64,000 nucleotides of DNA from Salipiger aestuarii (GTDB lineage: Bacteria > Pseudomonadota > Alphaproteobacteria > Rhodobacterales > Rhodobacteraceae). The notes beneath the pieces were generated by a model that was not told the origin of the DNA, did no database searches, and saw only the letters and a program-made list of their open reading frames with translations. Shown piece after piece: positions 42,882 to 52,400 of the stretch. The DNA lies in assembly GCF_003259905.1 (NCBI RefSeq), contig NZ_QLMG01000001.1, positions 173,900 to 237,899 of the forward strand. The letters run 5' to 3'. Each line of letters begins with the position of its first letter. The first letter of the stretch is position 1. Made by a program: the position numbers and the translations under genes.

Positions 42882-44009
42882 TCAATTTTCCTTTCCGTTA
42901 AGGGACTTGGTGTCGATATTGGCGAACCAATCAGGAAGGTTCGCCAGATTTTGTTCTCCATTCGGACGTGCAAGCAGCTTCTCGAAAGCTGAATCAGCCA
43001 ATCCTTCGCGGTCTGCCGCAGCCGTGTAGTGCTGCACAAGCGCCAGCGTCTTGTGGCCCGTCACCGACGCGATCTGGTTCGTGGTCGCTCCGGCCTCCGC
43101 GAGTCGCCGCGCACAGGCCTTCCGCAGGCCGTGAGACGAGCAGGCGGGCAAATCCGCCTCCCGGGTCCAGCGCTGCATGAGATTGCCCAGGCCGGCCGCT
43201 GTGCGCGCCGTACCGCGCCTCGTGGAAATGTAGGGGCGGTCGGGCGGCAACTTGGATAGCACCGCTGCAAGGTCCGGATGCATGGGAATCGAGATCAGAC
43301 GCCCGTTAGCCTTCTTCGTCTTCTGGCGACGGTACTGAAACCGCCCATCCTTGATGTTCCAAGGGCCAAGCTGCACCGCATCCACGCGGGCTGCTCCGGT
43401 GTAGGCCATCAGCGTCATCACCCTGTGCGCCTCGGTGCCCTCAGGATGCGTCCGGATGAATTTTGCGATCTCTGCCTCGGTCCAGGTGTGGAAGCCCTCT
43501 GTGGCGACCTTGTAGGGCTTCGTGGCGCGTGCCGGGTTGTCGGTCCGCCATTCCAGCGTGATCGCGTAGTCCAGGAGCTGGATGAGCCTCTTGCGCAGGT
43601 TGTTGGCCGCTGAAGGCGTGTCCGCCTTGGCAGCCAGAAGGTCCTGCACATGACGGAGCTGCATCAGATGCACAGGCTTGTCGCCGTGCTGCTGGCGGAA
43701 GCTCTCGACCACACCGCGGTAAACGCGCTGCGTCGATGCCTCGAGCGCCAGGAAGTCCTGCGACCGGTACCATTTCGAGACGAGCAGACCGACACTGCCG
43801 GGTTTCGCGCGGCCAGCGCCAACACCTCCGCGCGTCCGATGCCCCTCCAGCGCGGCCTCGTATCGGCGGATGAAATCCTCGGAACCGTAGTCCGATCCAA
43901 GCTCGGCCGAGAAGCCGCCTTTGCGGAAGCGCCAGCGCCGCTTGCCGTGCCGGTCGAAATAGGAGGTCGCGCCGGGATACTGGCGGCTCCGTTTCAGGCC
44001 TGATCCCAC
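42882..44009 (-). CDS. int: Tyrosine integrase of the tRNA-Lys island
   Basis: The 375-residue recombinase has catalytic Arg in YTGAARVDAV, the HGLRKACARRLAE box and GHKTLALVQHYT with the Tyr nucleophile. It ends five bases inside the element from the tRNA repeat, so it reads toward the tRNA. It overlaps the tiny gene upstream by 16 bases. This protein is unrelated at a glance to the prophage integrase beyond the family motifs. Confidence 0.94.
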   Translation of the reverse strand: MGSGLKRSRQYPGATSYFDRHGKRRWRFRKGGFSAELGSDYGSEDFIRRYEAALEGHRTRGGVGAGRAKPGSVGLLVSKWYRSQDFLALEASTQRVYRGVVESFRQQHGDKPVHLMQLRHVQDLLAAKADTPSAANNLRKRLIQLLDYAITLEWRTDNPARATKPYKVATEGFHTWTEAEIAKFIRTHPEGTEAHRVMTLMAYTGAARVDAVQLGPWNIKDGRFQYRRQKTKKANGRLISIPMHPDLAAVLSKLPPDRPYISTRRGTARTAAGLGNLMQRWTREADLPACSSHGLRKACARRLAEAGATTNQIASVTGHKTLALVQHYTAAADREGLADSAFEKLLARPNGEQNLANLPDWFANIDTKSLNGKEN

Positions 44010-44167
44010 GGGTTGTCCTCCTCCTGCGCCTTCGGCGTGGCCGTGTAGATGACGACGGTGCCATCACGGCTGATCTCTGAGCGCCCGATGGGGATCCCGG
44101 CATCCCGATACGCCTTCAGGTACCGGGTCAGCTCGGATTGCGTGATGCGTGCCTTCTCTGCCGCCAT
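43994..44167 (-). CDS. Tiny protein upstream of integrase, 57 residues
   Basis: The product begins MAAEKARITQSELTRYLKAY and continues with GIPIGRSEISRDGTVVIYTA, a pattern of one helix then two strands. I associate it with small proteins that accompany integrases in Rhodobacteraceae islands. It overlaps the integrase start by 16 bases, suggesting coupling. It might act as a recombination directionality factor; this is inference. Confidence 0.6.
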   Translation of the reverse strand: MAAEKARITQSELTRYLKAYRDAGIPIGRSEISRDGTVVIYTATPKAQEEDNPWDQA

Positions 44168-44177
44168 CTTCGCCTCC

Positions 44178-44405
44178 TCAGGCTCTCTGGTCGGCCTGAG
44201 GCCGCCCCGGCATCAGCAGCGCCTCGATCTGCTCCGGAGACAGGAGCATCAGGTTGCCAAGCTGGTAGTAGTTGCCGGTCTCACGCGCCCTCGTGCGGAT
44301 GAGGCGCGGCGACACCCGCACACCGTGCTCGAGCAACTGCTTCGCCCAGTTCTCCGGGGTTTTCCCTTCCATCAAGAGTTCCGACATCGGTGCCTCCGGT
44401 TTCAT
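44178..44405 (-). CDS. Excisionase-like small DNA-binding protein
   Basis: The 75-residue protein contains TPENWAKQLLEHGVRVSPRL followed by LIRTRARETGNYYQLGNLML, a winged-helix-like order seen in excisionases. The frame begins at 44405; the ATG at 44387 (MSELLMEGKT) is also possible. Its place just upstream of the integrase operon supports an Xis role. Confidence 0.6.
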   Translation of the reverse strand: MKPEAPMSELLMEGKTPENWAKQLLEHGVRVSPRLIRTRARETGNYYQLGNLMLLSPEQIEALLMPGRPQADQRA

Positions 44406-44475
44406 ACGCTGTCGGGTTGATGCTACCAGTCAAATGCACGGCTTCACAGGCTTTCTTTTTTCGGGCACAATTGCC

Positions 44476-44489
44476 GGAACGATTGTTCC
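44476..44489. promoter_or_regulatory. Candidate operator between excisionase-like and XRE genes
   Basis: GGAACGATTGTTCC is a perfect 5-bp inverted repeat with a 4-base centre, located 21 bases before the XRE regulator's ATG. It is suited to autoregulation of that gene and control of the divergent int operon. Confidence 0.4.
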
Positions 44490-44509
44490 TATCCTGAGAG
44501 GCCGCGACA

Positions 44510-45145
44510 ATGGCGTTCAAATTCACCCCGGTCGACCCGGACGAGTATGCCCGTGGTTTCGAGGAAGAGGAGGAAGCCCGAAGCCAGGAAGAGGCCCTGG
44601 CGGCCGCGCTCGCGGTGGAGCCCCACGCCAACCTCGAACTGTTCAGGAAGAAGCGCGGCTTCACCAAGACCGAGATGGCGGAGATGATGGATATCACGCC
44701 ACGGAGCTACTACGCCTATGAAAGCGGGAAGCGATCGATTCCGACCGAGGCGCTGGTTCGCCTCAACATGTACACCGGGGTTGATCTGAACGAGATCCTG
44801 ACCGGCCGCCCATCAAGCGAGGGGTACGAGCGGGTCGTTTCCACGACGATCTGGATGCTTCGCGTTCTCCTGACCGACTACAAGGGGATACCCCTTTCTA
44901 GGCAGGAGAAGATCATCAATGAAACGATCGGCTATGCGCAGGAGCGCGGGCTCACGATCGACAAGCGTCTGGTCGATGACATGGTTGCGAGCGAGATGGT
45001 GTACAAGTTCCATCCGGAGAACATCCCCGCGCCGCCTGACGCCGAGGCATACGGGGAAGATCAGTACGAGCAGTACAAGCGGGATGAGGAGGCTTGGCAG
45101 AAGCACGTCGATGAGGGGTTGGAAGGGCGCTCGTGGCCGCGGTGA
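44510..45145 (+). CDS. XRE-family transcriptional regulator
   Basis: The helix-turn-helix FTKTEMAEMMDITPRSYYAYESGKR (about 51-75) is a textbook Cro/CI-type domain. The flanking regions are acidic, and the C-terminal half (about 110-211) is helical without a known domain. It is divergent from the integrase cluster and likely controls excision or transfer genes. The length (211) is normal for a two-domain regulator. Confidence 0.88.
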   Translation: MAFKFTPVDPDEYARGFEEEEEARSQEEALAAALAVEPHANLELFRKKRGFTKTEMAEMMDITPRSYYAYESGKRSIPTEALVRLNMYTGVDLNEILTGRPSSEGYERVVSTTIWMLRVLLTDYKGIPLSRQEKIINETIGYAQERGLTIDKRLVDDMVASEMVYKFHPENIPAPPDAEAYGEDQYEQYKRDEEAWQKHVDEGLEGRSWPR

Positions 45146-45563
45146 GTTCTAGAAGACACGCTTGTAGGGCGGCCTCGCCGATGAGGTGGACTTGCACGGC
45201 TTCTAACGCGCCTTGTTCCTGGTATGGCCTACGCTCACTGTCAGCCGTATGCGGTCACTCAAGCGAGCCGCAGAATGACGGCACGTACCACTCGAAGGGC
45301 GGGAAGCGGAAATTCGCTGCACCGAACCTGATTGGGAAATCTGTGCGCCGAATATGAATTCGTCGTAGCAAAATCGCTAATCGCCCGAAGTGGTACCTAA
45401 GATCATCCTGTCAGCCCCAACCGCAAAGCTTATCTCATCCCCCCGAAGATCATTAGCTTTCCGACCTTACATGCATTAAATATATCCGCACACAATGGCT
45501 CTCGTCGTGCGATGTTCATCGGTAATTTTACATGCGTTAAGGATTAATCTCTGATAGCGGTGA
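45146..45563. other. Gene-free A+T-rich stretch between regulator and methyltransferase
   Basis: I see no supported gene. The right part is clearly A+T-rich. The 13-mer TTACATGCATTAA (45467-45479) recurs with one change at 45528-45540, as a direct repeat next to the convergent end of the methyltransferase. It may mark the boundary of the acquired cargo. Confidence 0.5.
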
Positions 45564-46703
45564 TTAATTGGCCTTAATTTCTATTGGCGCTGTGTATGCG
45601 CACGGTGACCAGCTTGGCTGCGGATCACAGATTGAAATTCGAGCGTCAATCAAGGACAAAAAGAGCTCGCGGGAAATGATGGGGGATACACTATTCCCGA
45701 TCATTCTAAAGCTGTGCCAAGAGGCTCTATGAAACTGGAACCAATCGGGAAACCCCTGGAGCCGTGCGGCTTCACGGACATTGATCACGCGCGGCAGTTC
45801 CGGGTGTAGCGGGCGTACTGATTGAAATGATCCTTTGTCCGGACCAGTGCCGGCGCGAAGAGTGGGGCACTGACCATCCCAGTCGAGTCTATAATGCCTT
45901 CCAATCTTATCCACCTTTCCAGGCAACACGGACGCGAATCTCTGAGCAACCTCATCTTTATGAGGCACAGTTCTCAGGCCGCTCGTTATACCATCTTTAG
46001 TCCTCATCGACTTTGAGTATTCACTGAATCGAATGCAATCTTTTATTCGCCACCAGTCGATTTCCGACTTACGATTAGAGATAAGCTCTGCACCAATAAG
46101 GTCTTCAATTGCGTCCCGAACGGAGGTCGCTGGCTTTTTCCTAGATTCTATGCATGACAGAAGATGCTTTGTTCCGCCATTTTTCAGCCCCAGAACGAAC
46201 ACTCTTGGTCGATTAGTCGCTGCGCCAAAATCCTTTGCATTGAATACATGTGGACCAGCAATGCTATACCGGTCTCTCACCTGATCCAAAGCTGCCTCGA
46301 GTTCACCGACGTTACGTCGATCCAACAGTCCCTTAACATTCTCCATCAGAAAGAAATCGGGTTCCACTTCGGAGATGAGCCGAAAAAAGTGGCCGAGCAG
46401 CGACCGTCTAACGTCACTTGGGTCAGATTTACCCATGGAGCTAAACCCTTGACAGGGCGGCCCTCCCACAATGCCATTGATCTGGCCGCCAGACAACTTC
46501 TTCAGCTCGCTTCCGCTCATGGATGCAACATCTCCCAGATGAACGCTTTCACCGGGAAAGTTCTTGCTGTGGGAGCTGGTCAAGATGGAGTCAATGTCGA
46601 TCGAGAGCGCAACCTCGAAGCCAGCCTGACGTGCGCCTAGGCCAAGTCCTGAACATCCACAGAACAGGTCAACTACGCGATTGTTTTTCATTTTCATTTT
46701 CAT
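45564..46703 (-). CDS. C5 cytosine DNA methyltransferase of the island
   Basis: The 379-residue enzyme has VDLFCGCSGLGLGARQAGFE (motif I), GGPPCQGFSSM with catalytic Cys83, MENVKG, NRPRVFVLG and the final GNSVSP. All motifs are in standard order. The start MKMKMKNNRV lies on three tandem ATGAAA units, so three ATG codons compete. It is divergent from the GHKL ATPase gene with an 80-bp shared promoter region. No cognate restriction nuclease of known type is adjacent. Confidence 0.93.
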   Translation of the reverse strand: MKMKMKNNRVVDLFCGCSGLGLGARQAGFEVALSIDIDSILTSSHSKNFPGESVHLGDVASMSGSELKKLSGGQINGIVGGPPCQGFSSMGKSDPSDVRRSLLGHFFRLISEVEPDFFLMENVKGLLDRRNVGELEAALDQVRDRYSIAGPHVFNAKDFGAATNRPRVFVLGLKNGGTKHLLSCIESRKKPATSVRDAIEDLIGAELISNRKSEIDWWRIKDCIRFSEYSKSMRTKDGITSGLRTVPHKDEVAQRFASVLPGKVDKIGRHYRLDWDGQCPTLRAGTGPDKGSFQSVRPLHPELPRVINVREAARLQGFPDWFQFHRASWHSFRMIGNSVSPIISRELFLSLIDARISICDPQPSWSPCAYTAPIEIKAN

Positions 46704-46783
46704 TGTTAGCAGTTAGCATTTAGCAGTATGTAAGTCGAGTTGGGTGCGCGCTTTTTGGCGAACAGATATGAAGGGGATTTCAC
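46704..46783. promoter_or_regulatory. Divergent promoter region with three tandem 7-bp repeats
   Basis: TTAGCAG, TTAGCAT and TTAGCAG lie head to tail at 46706-46726, directly before the methyltransferase start. They could bind a regulator or be the result of slippage. An AAGGGG precedes the GTG start of the ATPase gene at 46784. Confidence 0.45.
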
Positions 46784-48169
46784 GTGACGAACGACGGAAA
46801 CAAGCTGAGAGCTGAAGGGGCCGAGAGCGACCCGCTATCCGTTGATGCAAGCCCCACAAAGGCCTTCTTCTGCTCGGTCATCACGAGAGACCTGAGTCTG
46901 GAGGACGCCATCGCCGACCTTGTAGACAACTGCGTCGACGGCGCCAAGAGGTTGCGCGGCAGTTCGGAGGCTGGCGACGGCGGGGCGTTGTACAGCGGAT
47001 TGTGGGTGGAACTTCAATTTGACGCCGAAGGCTTTTCGATTAAAGACAATTGCGGTGGAATTGACCTGGAAATCGCAAGAAAATATGCGTTCAAGTTTGG
47101 CCGCGACCAGGAATTTGACGGCACCCCCGGTTCTGTGGGGCAGTTTGGCGTTGGCATGAAGCGATCCCTATTTAAAATGGGATCACACTTCAAGGTTGAG
47201 ACTGCGACGCAGAGCGATACCTATGAGATATCGGTTGATGTGCCTGCTTGGATATCCGATCCGCACTGGGATTTTAGGATATCAAAATTAGATACGGAAG
47301 GGGTAGAAGTTGAAGATACCGGTACAGAAATTACGGTAATTAATCTGTATTCCGGTGTTTCCAGTCTTTTTTCGACAAAGTTTTTCAATGATCGGGTCGT
47401 GCATGAGATCAAAACATCTCAGCAGCACTTCATTAGAAACGGCCTAAGCATCCGAGTTAATGGTGATGCAATTATCTCTCCCGCATGGCAGCTCGCATCC
47501 AGTGAGCAACTCATTCCATTCTATCAGGTCTACGAAGATGAAGGTGGCAAAGACCTTCTAAAAAGTCGCATATATGCTGGGGTTGGACCATCTGCTCCGG
47601 CCGCAGCGGGCTGGTATGTTTTCTGCAACGGCAGATGCATTGTTTCAGCAGACCAAAGCTCGACGACCGGTTGGGGTGATCTTCCTGGTGCCAGTGGGGT
47701 TTCCGTGCCAAAGTTCCACAATCAGTTTACTAGGTTCAGAGGATACGCGTTTCTTGATTCCAATGATCCGGATCGACTCCCGTGGAATACAACAAAAACA
47801 GATTTAGACTTTGATCATCCAGAGTTTGTCAGACTTCGGCAGAGGCTTGTGGAGATCGCTCGCCCCGTTATTAATTTCCTCAATGAACTCGACAACGAGA
47901 GGGATTTTTCTCCGGAAGATCAGGTGATCTCGCGCGTTCTGCAAAAAGCGCCACTCACGCCGATCTCGAAGATGGCCGTGCAGCAGACGTTCTCCTATCA
48001 AAAGGCCACGGTAAAGAAAGGTCCAGCACTTAAGAATATTGCCTACAAGAAACCTGAGCCAGAAATAGCATCTCTGCAAACTGCACTCGGCGCGAGCAGC
48101 GCAAAAGAGGTTGGCGTCAAATCTTTTGAGTTCGCATTTGCTCGTCTAGTTGAGGAGGACGATCTTTGA
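46784..48169 (+). CDS. GHKL-type ATPase, MORC/Hsp90-like
   Basis: The N-terminal ATPase domain shows the Bergerat fold motifs: N-box DLVDNCVDGAK (about 46-56), DNCGGID (about 88-94) and GQFGVGMKRSLFKMG (about 119-133). A second domain (about 150-350) contains WYVFCNGRCIVSADQ and the Lys-bearing WNTTKTDLDF, resembling the transducer domain of MutL/Hsp90/MORC. The 461-residue protein lacks a kinase phosphoacceptor region. GHKL ATPases of this kind occur in prokaryotic modification-linked systems. The next gene starts on its stop (TTGA). Confidence 0.88.
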   Translation: MTNDGNKLRAEGAESDPLSVDASPTKAFFCSVITRDLSLEDAIADLVDNCVDGAKRLRGSSEAGDGGALYSGLWVELQFDAEGFSIKDNCGGIDLEIARKYAFKFGRDQEFDGTPGSVGQFGVGMKRSLFKMGSHFKVETATQSDTYEISVDVPAWISDPHWDFRISKLDTEGVEVEDTGTEITVINLYSGVSSLFSTKFFNDRVVHEIKTSQQHFIRNGLSIRVNGDAIISPAWQLASSEQLIPFYQVYEDEGGKDLLKSRIYAGVGPSAPAAAGWYVFCNGRCIVSADQSSTTGWGDLPGASGVSVPKFHNQFTRFRGYAFLDSNDPDRLPWNTTKTDLDFDHPEFVRLRQRLVEIARPVINFLNELDNERDFSPEDQVISRVLQKAPLTPISKMAVQQTFSYQKATVKKGPALKNIAYKKPEPEIASLQTALGASSAKEVGVKSFEFAFARLVEEDDL

Positions 48170-49113
48170 CGGGGAGCTTTGAGACTATCGACTACCGGCT
48201 TCGCCCGGCGAAGCATGCGGAAAGGCAAATGCTGGTCGAGCTTGTTGGCAGACTGAGGTTCGATCACATTGACCAGTACTCATATATTGGCATGGGTTCA
48301 ATTGGTTTTGTTGATCATCGCATGTTCCATCGTGGTCTAGGTATTTGCGACATGGTAAGTATTGAGGCGACGGAGGATGAAGCTGCGCAGGAGCGTTTCC
48401 GGCAGAATTCTCCACTTGCCTGCATTGCGATGAAGTTCGGATATACTTGGGATGTTATTCCGAATCTCAGCTATGAGCGGAGGTCAATCTGCTGGCTTGA
48501 TTACGATGATCGGCTATCTGCAAACATGGCTGCAGACATGACATCGCTAGGGGCGAGGATCAAGAGTGGCTCTTTCCTTTGTGTCTCTTTTGCTTGTGGG
48601 ATTCCCCTAGATATAGTTGGGTCAGACAGGGAAATGGATCGGCTTCGAGAGGAGTTCCCTGATTTTGTGGGCGAAGGCTCAAAGCCAGAGGACTTTTCCG
48701 GAAAAAAGTACTCTGATCTTGGTCGGGAGGCACTAGGGGCCGCGCTAGAGCGTGCCCTGCATGATGCTGATGCAACTAAGCCGTTTGACGAGCAAAGAAT
48801 TTCCTCCCAGGTTTGCTATTTCAGATATCGTGATGGCGCAGCAATGGCGACTGTTGGATGGGTTATTTACAAGCGCAACGAGCAAGATGCATTCGATAGT
48901 TGTCGTTTGGATCAGCTAATTTACTATAGGGATGCGGATGATGCATTCGTCATAAAGATACCGAAACTTACACCCTTCGAGGTTTCGAAACTTGAAAGAC
49001 TAATGCCATCGGACGGGATTCCTGAAATTGAATGGTTGAAGGAGCGAGAGAGGGAACAGTTTAAAGAAATCTATCGGTACCTTCCTAACTTCGGAATATT
49101 CGAACCGGTCTGA
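48166..49113 (+). CDS. Unrecognised partner of the GHKL ATPase
   Basis: The 315-residue protein starts at TTG on the ATPase stop (TTGA) with AGGAGG just upstream, so it is coupled. The segment YSYIGMGSIGFVDHRMFHRG (about 38-57), then MVSIEATEDEAAQERF, resembles motif I and II of Rossmann-type methyltransferases. The central part has SFLCVSFACGIPLDIVG; the C-terminal half is unfamiliar. No nuclease signature is evident by eye. It could be the effector of the system or an unusual methyltransferase. Confidence 0.75.
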   Translation: MTGSFETIDYRLRPAKHAERQMLVELVGRLRFDHIDQYSYIGMGSIGFVDHRMFHRGLGICDMVSIEATEDEAAQERFRQNSPLACIAMKFGYTWDVIPNLSYERRSICWLDYDDRLSANMAADMTSLGARIKSGSFLCVSFACGIPLDIVGSDREMDRLREEFPDFVGEGSKPEDFSGKKYSDLGREALGAALERALHDADATKPFDEQRISSQVCYFRYRDGAAMATVGWVIYKRNEQDAFDSCRLDQLIYYRDADDAFVIKIPKLTPFEVSKLERLMPSDGIPEIEWLKEREREQFKEIYRYLPNFGIFEPV

Positions 49114-49479
49114 ATTTGGCCTGAGGGCCTCCTTGAGCGGTTTTGGGCCGAAACGCTGGCTCAACCTGATTGGCCTCGCCCTTATCTAGTCGGATCAAAA
49201 TAGTTTCTTCTAAGGAGCGCTGGATATCATACCGGCCCCATGCTGTTGGCTTTCGCCTGTCTGGTTTTCCTGCCCGATGGAGCAAACGACAGGTTCTCGG
49301 AGCCCGCGCCGCAGCGATGAACAGCTGGCGAATGACCGCTTCGGGCCGAAAGCGCCGGCCAAACCTGGCAGCCCTCTTCCAGGTGCCACGCCCGTTACCT
49401 GCGCAACTTGGCCATTCATGCGATGTGCAGCCGATGGTCGGCGGTCCACCCTTCACTGCCTCAAACCAATATAGGTGCG
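49114..49479. other. Convergent intergenic region with no supported gene
   Basis: Open frames here have shifting, Arg/Pro-rich composition and lack ribosome sites. The region separates the rightward ATPase pair from the leftward helicase gene. A short GC-rich dyad (GGCCTGAGGGCC, near 49119) may help terminate transcription. Confidence 0.5.
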
Positions 49480-52400
49480 TCACCCCACGCCAAACAGCGA
49501 CTGCAATCCTGCTGGAAGGGGTTCGGTCAAATCCAGTTGGACAGTGATTGGGGCTTCTCCCTCCCAGCCTGCGAACGTTACCGGGCCGGCATAGCGAAAC
49601 GGAGCGGCGCGGCCATCACGGAGTTTGGAGTTTCGGACGAAGAGGTGGATCGTCCAGCCGGGCTCGTCCCCTGAGATGATGCGTCCTCGTGAGCTTTCAC
49701 GACGGGTGCTGGTCTGGGTTTGCCAGATGAAGCGCGTCGGAGTGGCAAAAGCATCGGCATAGTGGTCTCCGACAGACATGCTGCGCTTGTCCATGGTGAC
49801 CAGCAGGACCATGACCTTAGCCTTTGGGATGACAACGATTCCGGAGTTCCAGGACCCGGTATTGAACCTCTCTCCAAACAGAGGAGGGATGCGATCGCGG
49901 GGATATTCGTCCCAGATCTTTGCCGGCGCTGGTGCGGGGATATATGGTGTTTGGCCCTCGGCAGCCTCCGCGAGAGGACTAGCTTCGTCCTGACTGTAAG
50001 TCGTGGCGCGGTTCTGCAGGTAGCGCAGGAGGCGCCAGTCGACGATCTCGGATGCGAGTTCCGCCAGTGCTGGATCAGGGGCGTTGCCAAAGGTGGTCTC
50101 AAACGTGCCGGGACGGAGCTGGAACCACTCCTTCTCGGACAAGTACTTCAGCGGGTTCTGTGTCAGCAGGGCCCGCAGCGCGGCGGGGTCTTTGGGATCG
50201 ACGCTGAGGTCTGCCTTGATCTCCGGATTGCGACGCGCGAGGCGCGCGACACGGTCGGCCAGATCGGAAATGGCGATGCGTCCCGGAAAGGCTCCGGCCT
50301 CGATCATGCCGCGCAGGACCAACATCTTGTAGCTACGGGTCATGCGGGTGGTTTCGATCTCATCGAGCAGCCCTTTGCCCGCGGTCCATGCCGCGTGGCC
50401 GGCGGCGGAAAGATCGCCCATGTCGTTGATGAAGCCGAGCCATCCTTCGTGGCCGGTGCGGCCGGGGTTGAAGCCGGCGTGTTGAACCTCGGACGCGGTG
50501 GGGCGGACGCCGTGGCGGTCGCGGAAGTCGCGATAGAAGGCGGTCAGCTCTTCGCCATCACGGGGTTGGCGTATCAGGGACTTCAGGATGTCGAGTGCTT
50601 CGAGGTCGTAGGTGACTTCGCAGCCTGCGGGAAAGGAAATTTCATGCCGGGCGAAGCGCTCCAGGGCGATCCGCAGCGCACCTTCGCCCGCGCCGATGCG
50701 CAGCAGGGTGCGGGCTTTGGTCAGGAAGATCCTGTGGTTGCCGATGTAATCAATCACAGCAAGGTGCGTCTTCTCGGCGGACCGGCGCAACCCGCGGCCA
50801 AGCTGCTGCAGCCAGATCACTGGGCTTTCGGTGGGGCGCAGCATCAAGACCGTGTCAATGGATGGCACATCCACGCCTTCATTGAACATGTCGACTGCGT
50901 AGACGATGTCGAGGTCGCCCTCTTCAAGGGCCTTCAAGGCGCTGGCGCGTGGGGCAGAGGTTTCTCCGGAATGCACGGCCACGGCGCGTAGTCCGCGGGC
51001 TCTTGAAAACTCGGCCATGAAGTCGGCATGACGACGCGAGACGCAGAAGCCGATGGCTTTCTTGCCGCCCCGCTGTGCGAGCTGGTCGAGCGCGTTTTCA
51101 GCACGGGCTTGCGTGGCGACAGCCTCAGTCAGTGCCGCCTCATCAAACCGTCCGCTGCGCCAGGGGATTTGCGCGTATTCGACAGGGTCAGGGACGCCGA
51201 AATACTTGAACGGCGACAACAATTCTCTGTCGATGCCCGACCAAAGGTCGCATTCGTAGACGAGGTTTTCTTCGCAGAGGCCAAGAAGGTCACCGCCATC
51301 AGAGCGGTCAGGCGTTGCCGTCAGGCCCAGCAGGAAGTCAGGTGTGAAATAGTCGATAATCCGCCGATAGGTCGCAGCGGCCGCGTGGTGGAATTCGTCG
51401 ACGACGATGTAGTCGAAGGCATCCGTCGAGAAGCGGTTCAGATGTTCGTCGCGGGAGAGCGTCTGGATCGAGGCGAAGAGCACGTCCGCGCCGAAGTCCT
51501 TCTCACCTCCGCCGAACCTTCCAAGCCGGGCCTTGGGGCGGACTGCACGAAACGCCTCCATGGCTTGCGTCAGGATCTCTTCACGATGCGCGACGAATAG
51601 AACGCGCGCGGAAGGCTGGCTGTCAAAGGCGGCGAGGAAAGTTTTGCCGAGGCCGGTTGCCAACACGACCAGACCAGCGCGGTATCCTTTGGCGCGTGTC
51701 GCGGCCAGGGCAGCGAGAGCCTCCAGTTGGATGGCGTGCGGTTTGGGTGCGTCTTCGGGCGGCTCCTCCGGCACGCCGGAAGTCATCGGCGTTGGGGCGA
51801 TCCGTCGCGTTTCGTAGCTGTCGATCCACTCGGGCGAAAGGCTCGTCACGTCGGGCCGGGCAAGAAGATCTTCGAATGCCGCGCGGGCAGTGGTCAGCGG
51901 CAGGGCGTCCGACTTGTCGAAGTGGCGGAGGTTCCATTCGACGCCATCGGTCAGAGCCGAGCGTGACAAGTTCGACGAGCCGACGATCAGCGCTCCAGAG
52001 CCGTCGGCAAAGGAGAACATCCAGGCCTTGGGATGAAACGGTATGCGCGCCGCGCGGAAGATGTAGAGATGCCGGTCGTGGTCGAGATCCTGCATGAGGC
52101 GCAGCGCAGTCGGCTCGGTGACATCCAGGTAATCGCCGGTGAGTAGCCGCAACCGCCCGCCGCGGTCGAGCAGGTCACGCAGGTGGGGAAGGACGAGGCG
52201 CGCGCCGGAGGTCATCAGGAAGGACACGGCGAGATCGACACTTTTCGCCTGGTCGATCAGGGGGCGGAGGTGGGCATGGAGCGCGTCGTCTCCGCCTGAA
52301 ATAAGCGGTCGGTCGTGCGGGGCGCCGGGGATTGGACCTGTCGCGGATGCCGGGGCTTCGAGGCGAAAATGAAAATGCGGCCCAGACTCGATAAGGGCGA

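Noticed and set aside
49085-49483. 132-codon minus-strand frame between ATPase pair and helicase gene
   Set aside because: It overlaps the end of the plus-strand gene, is Arg-rich and lacks a ribosome site; probably non-coding.
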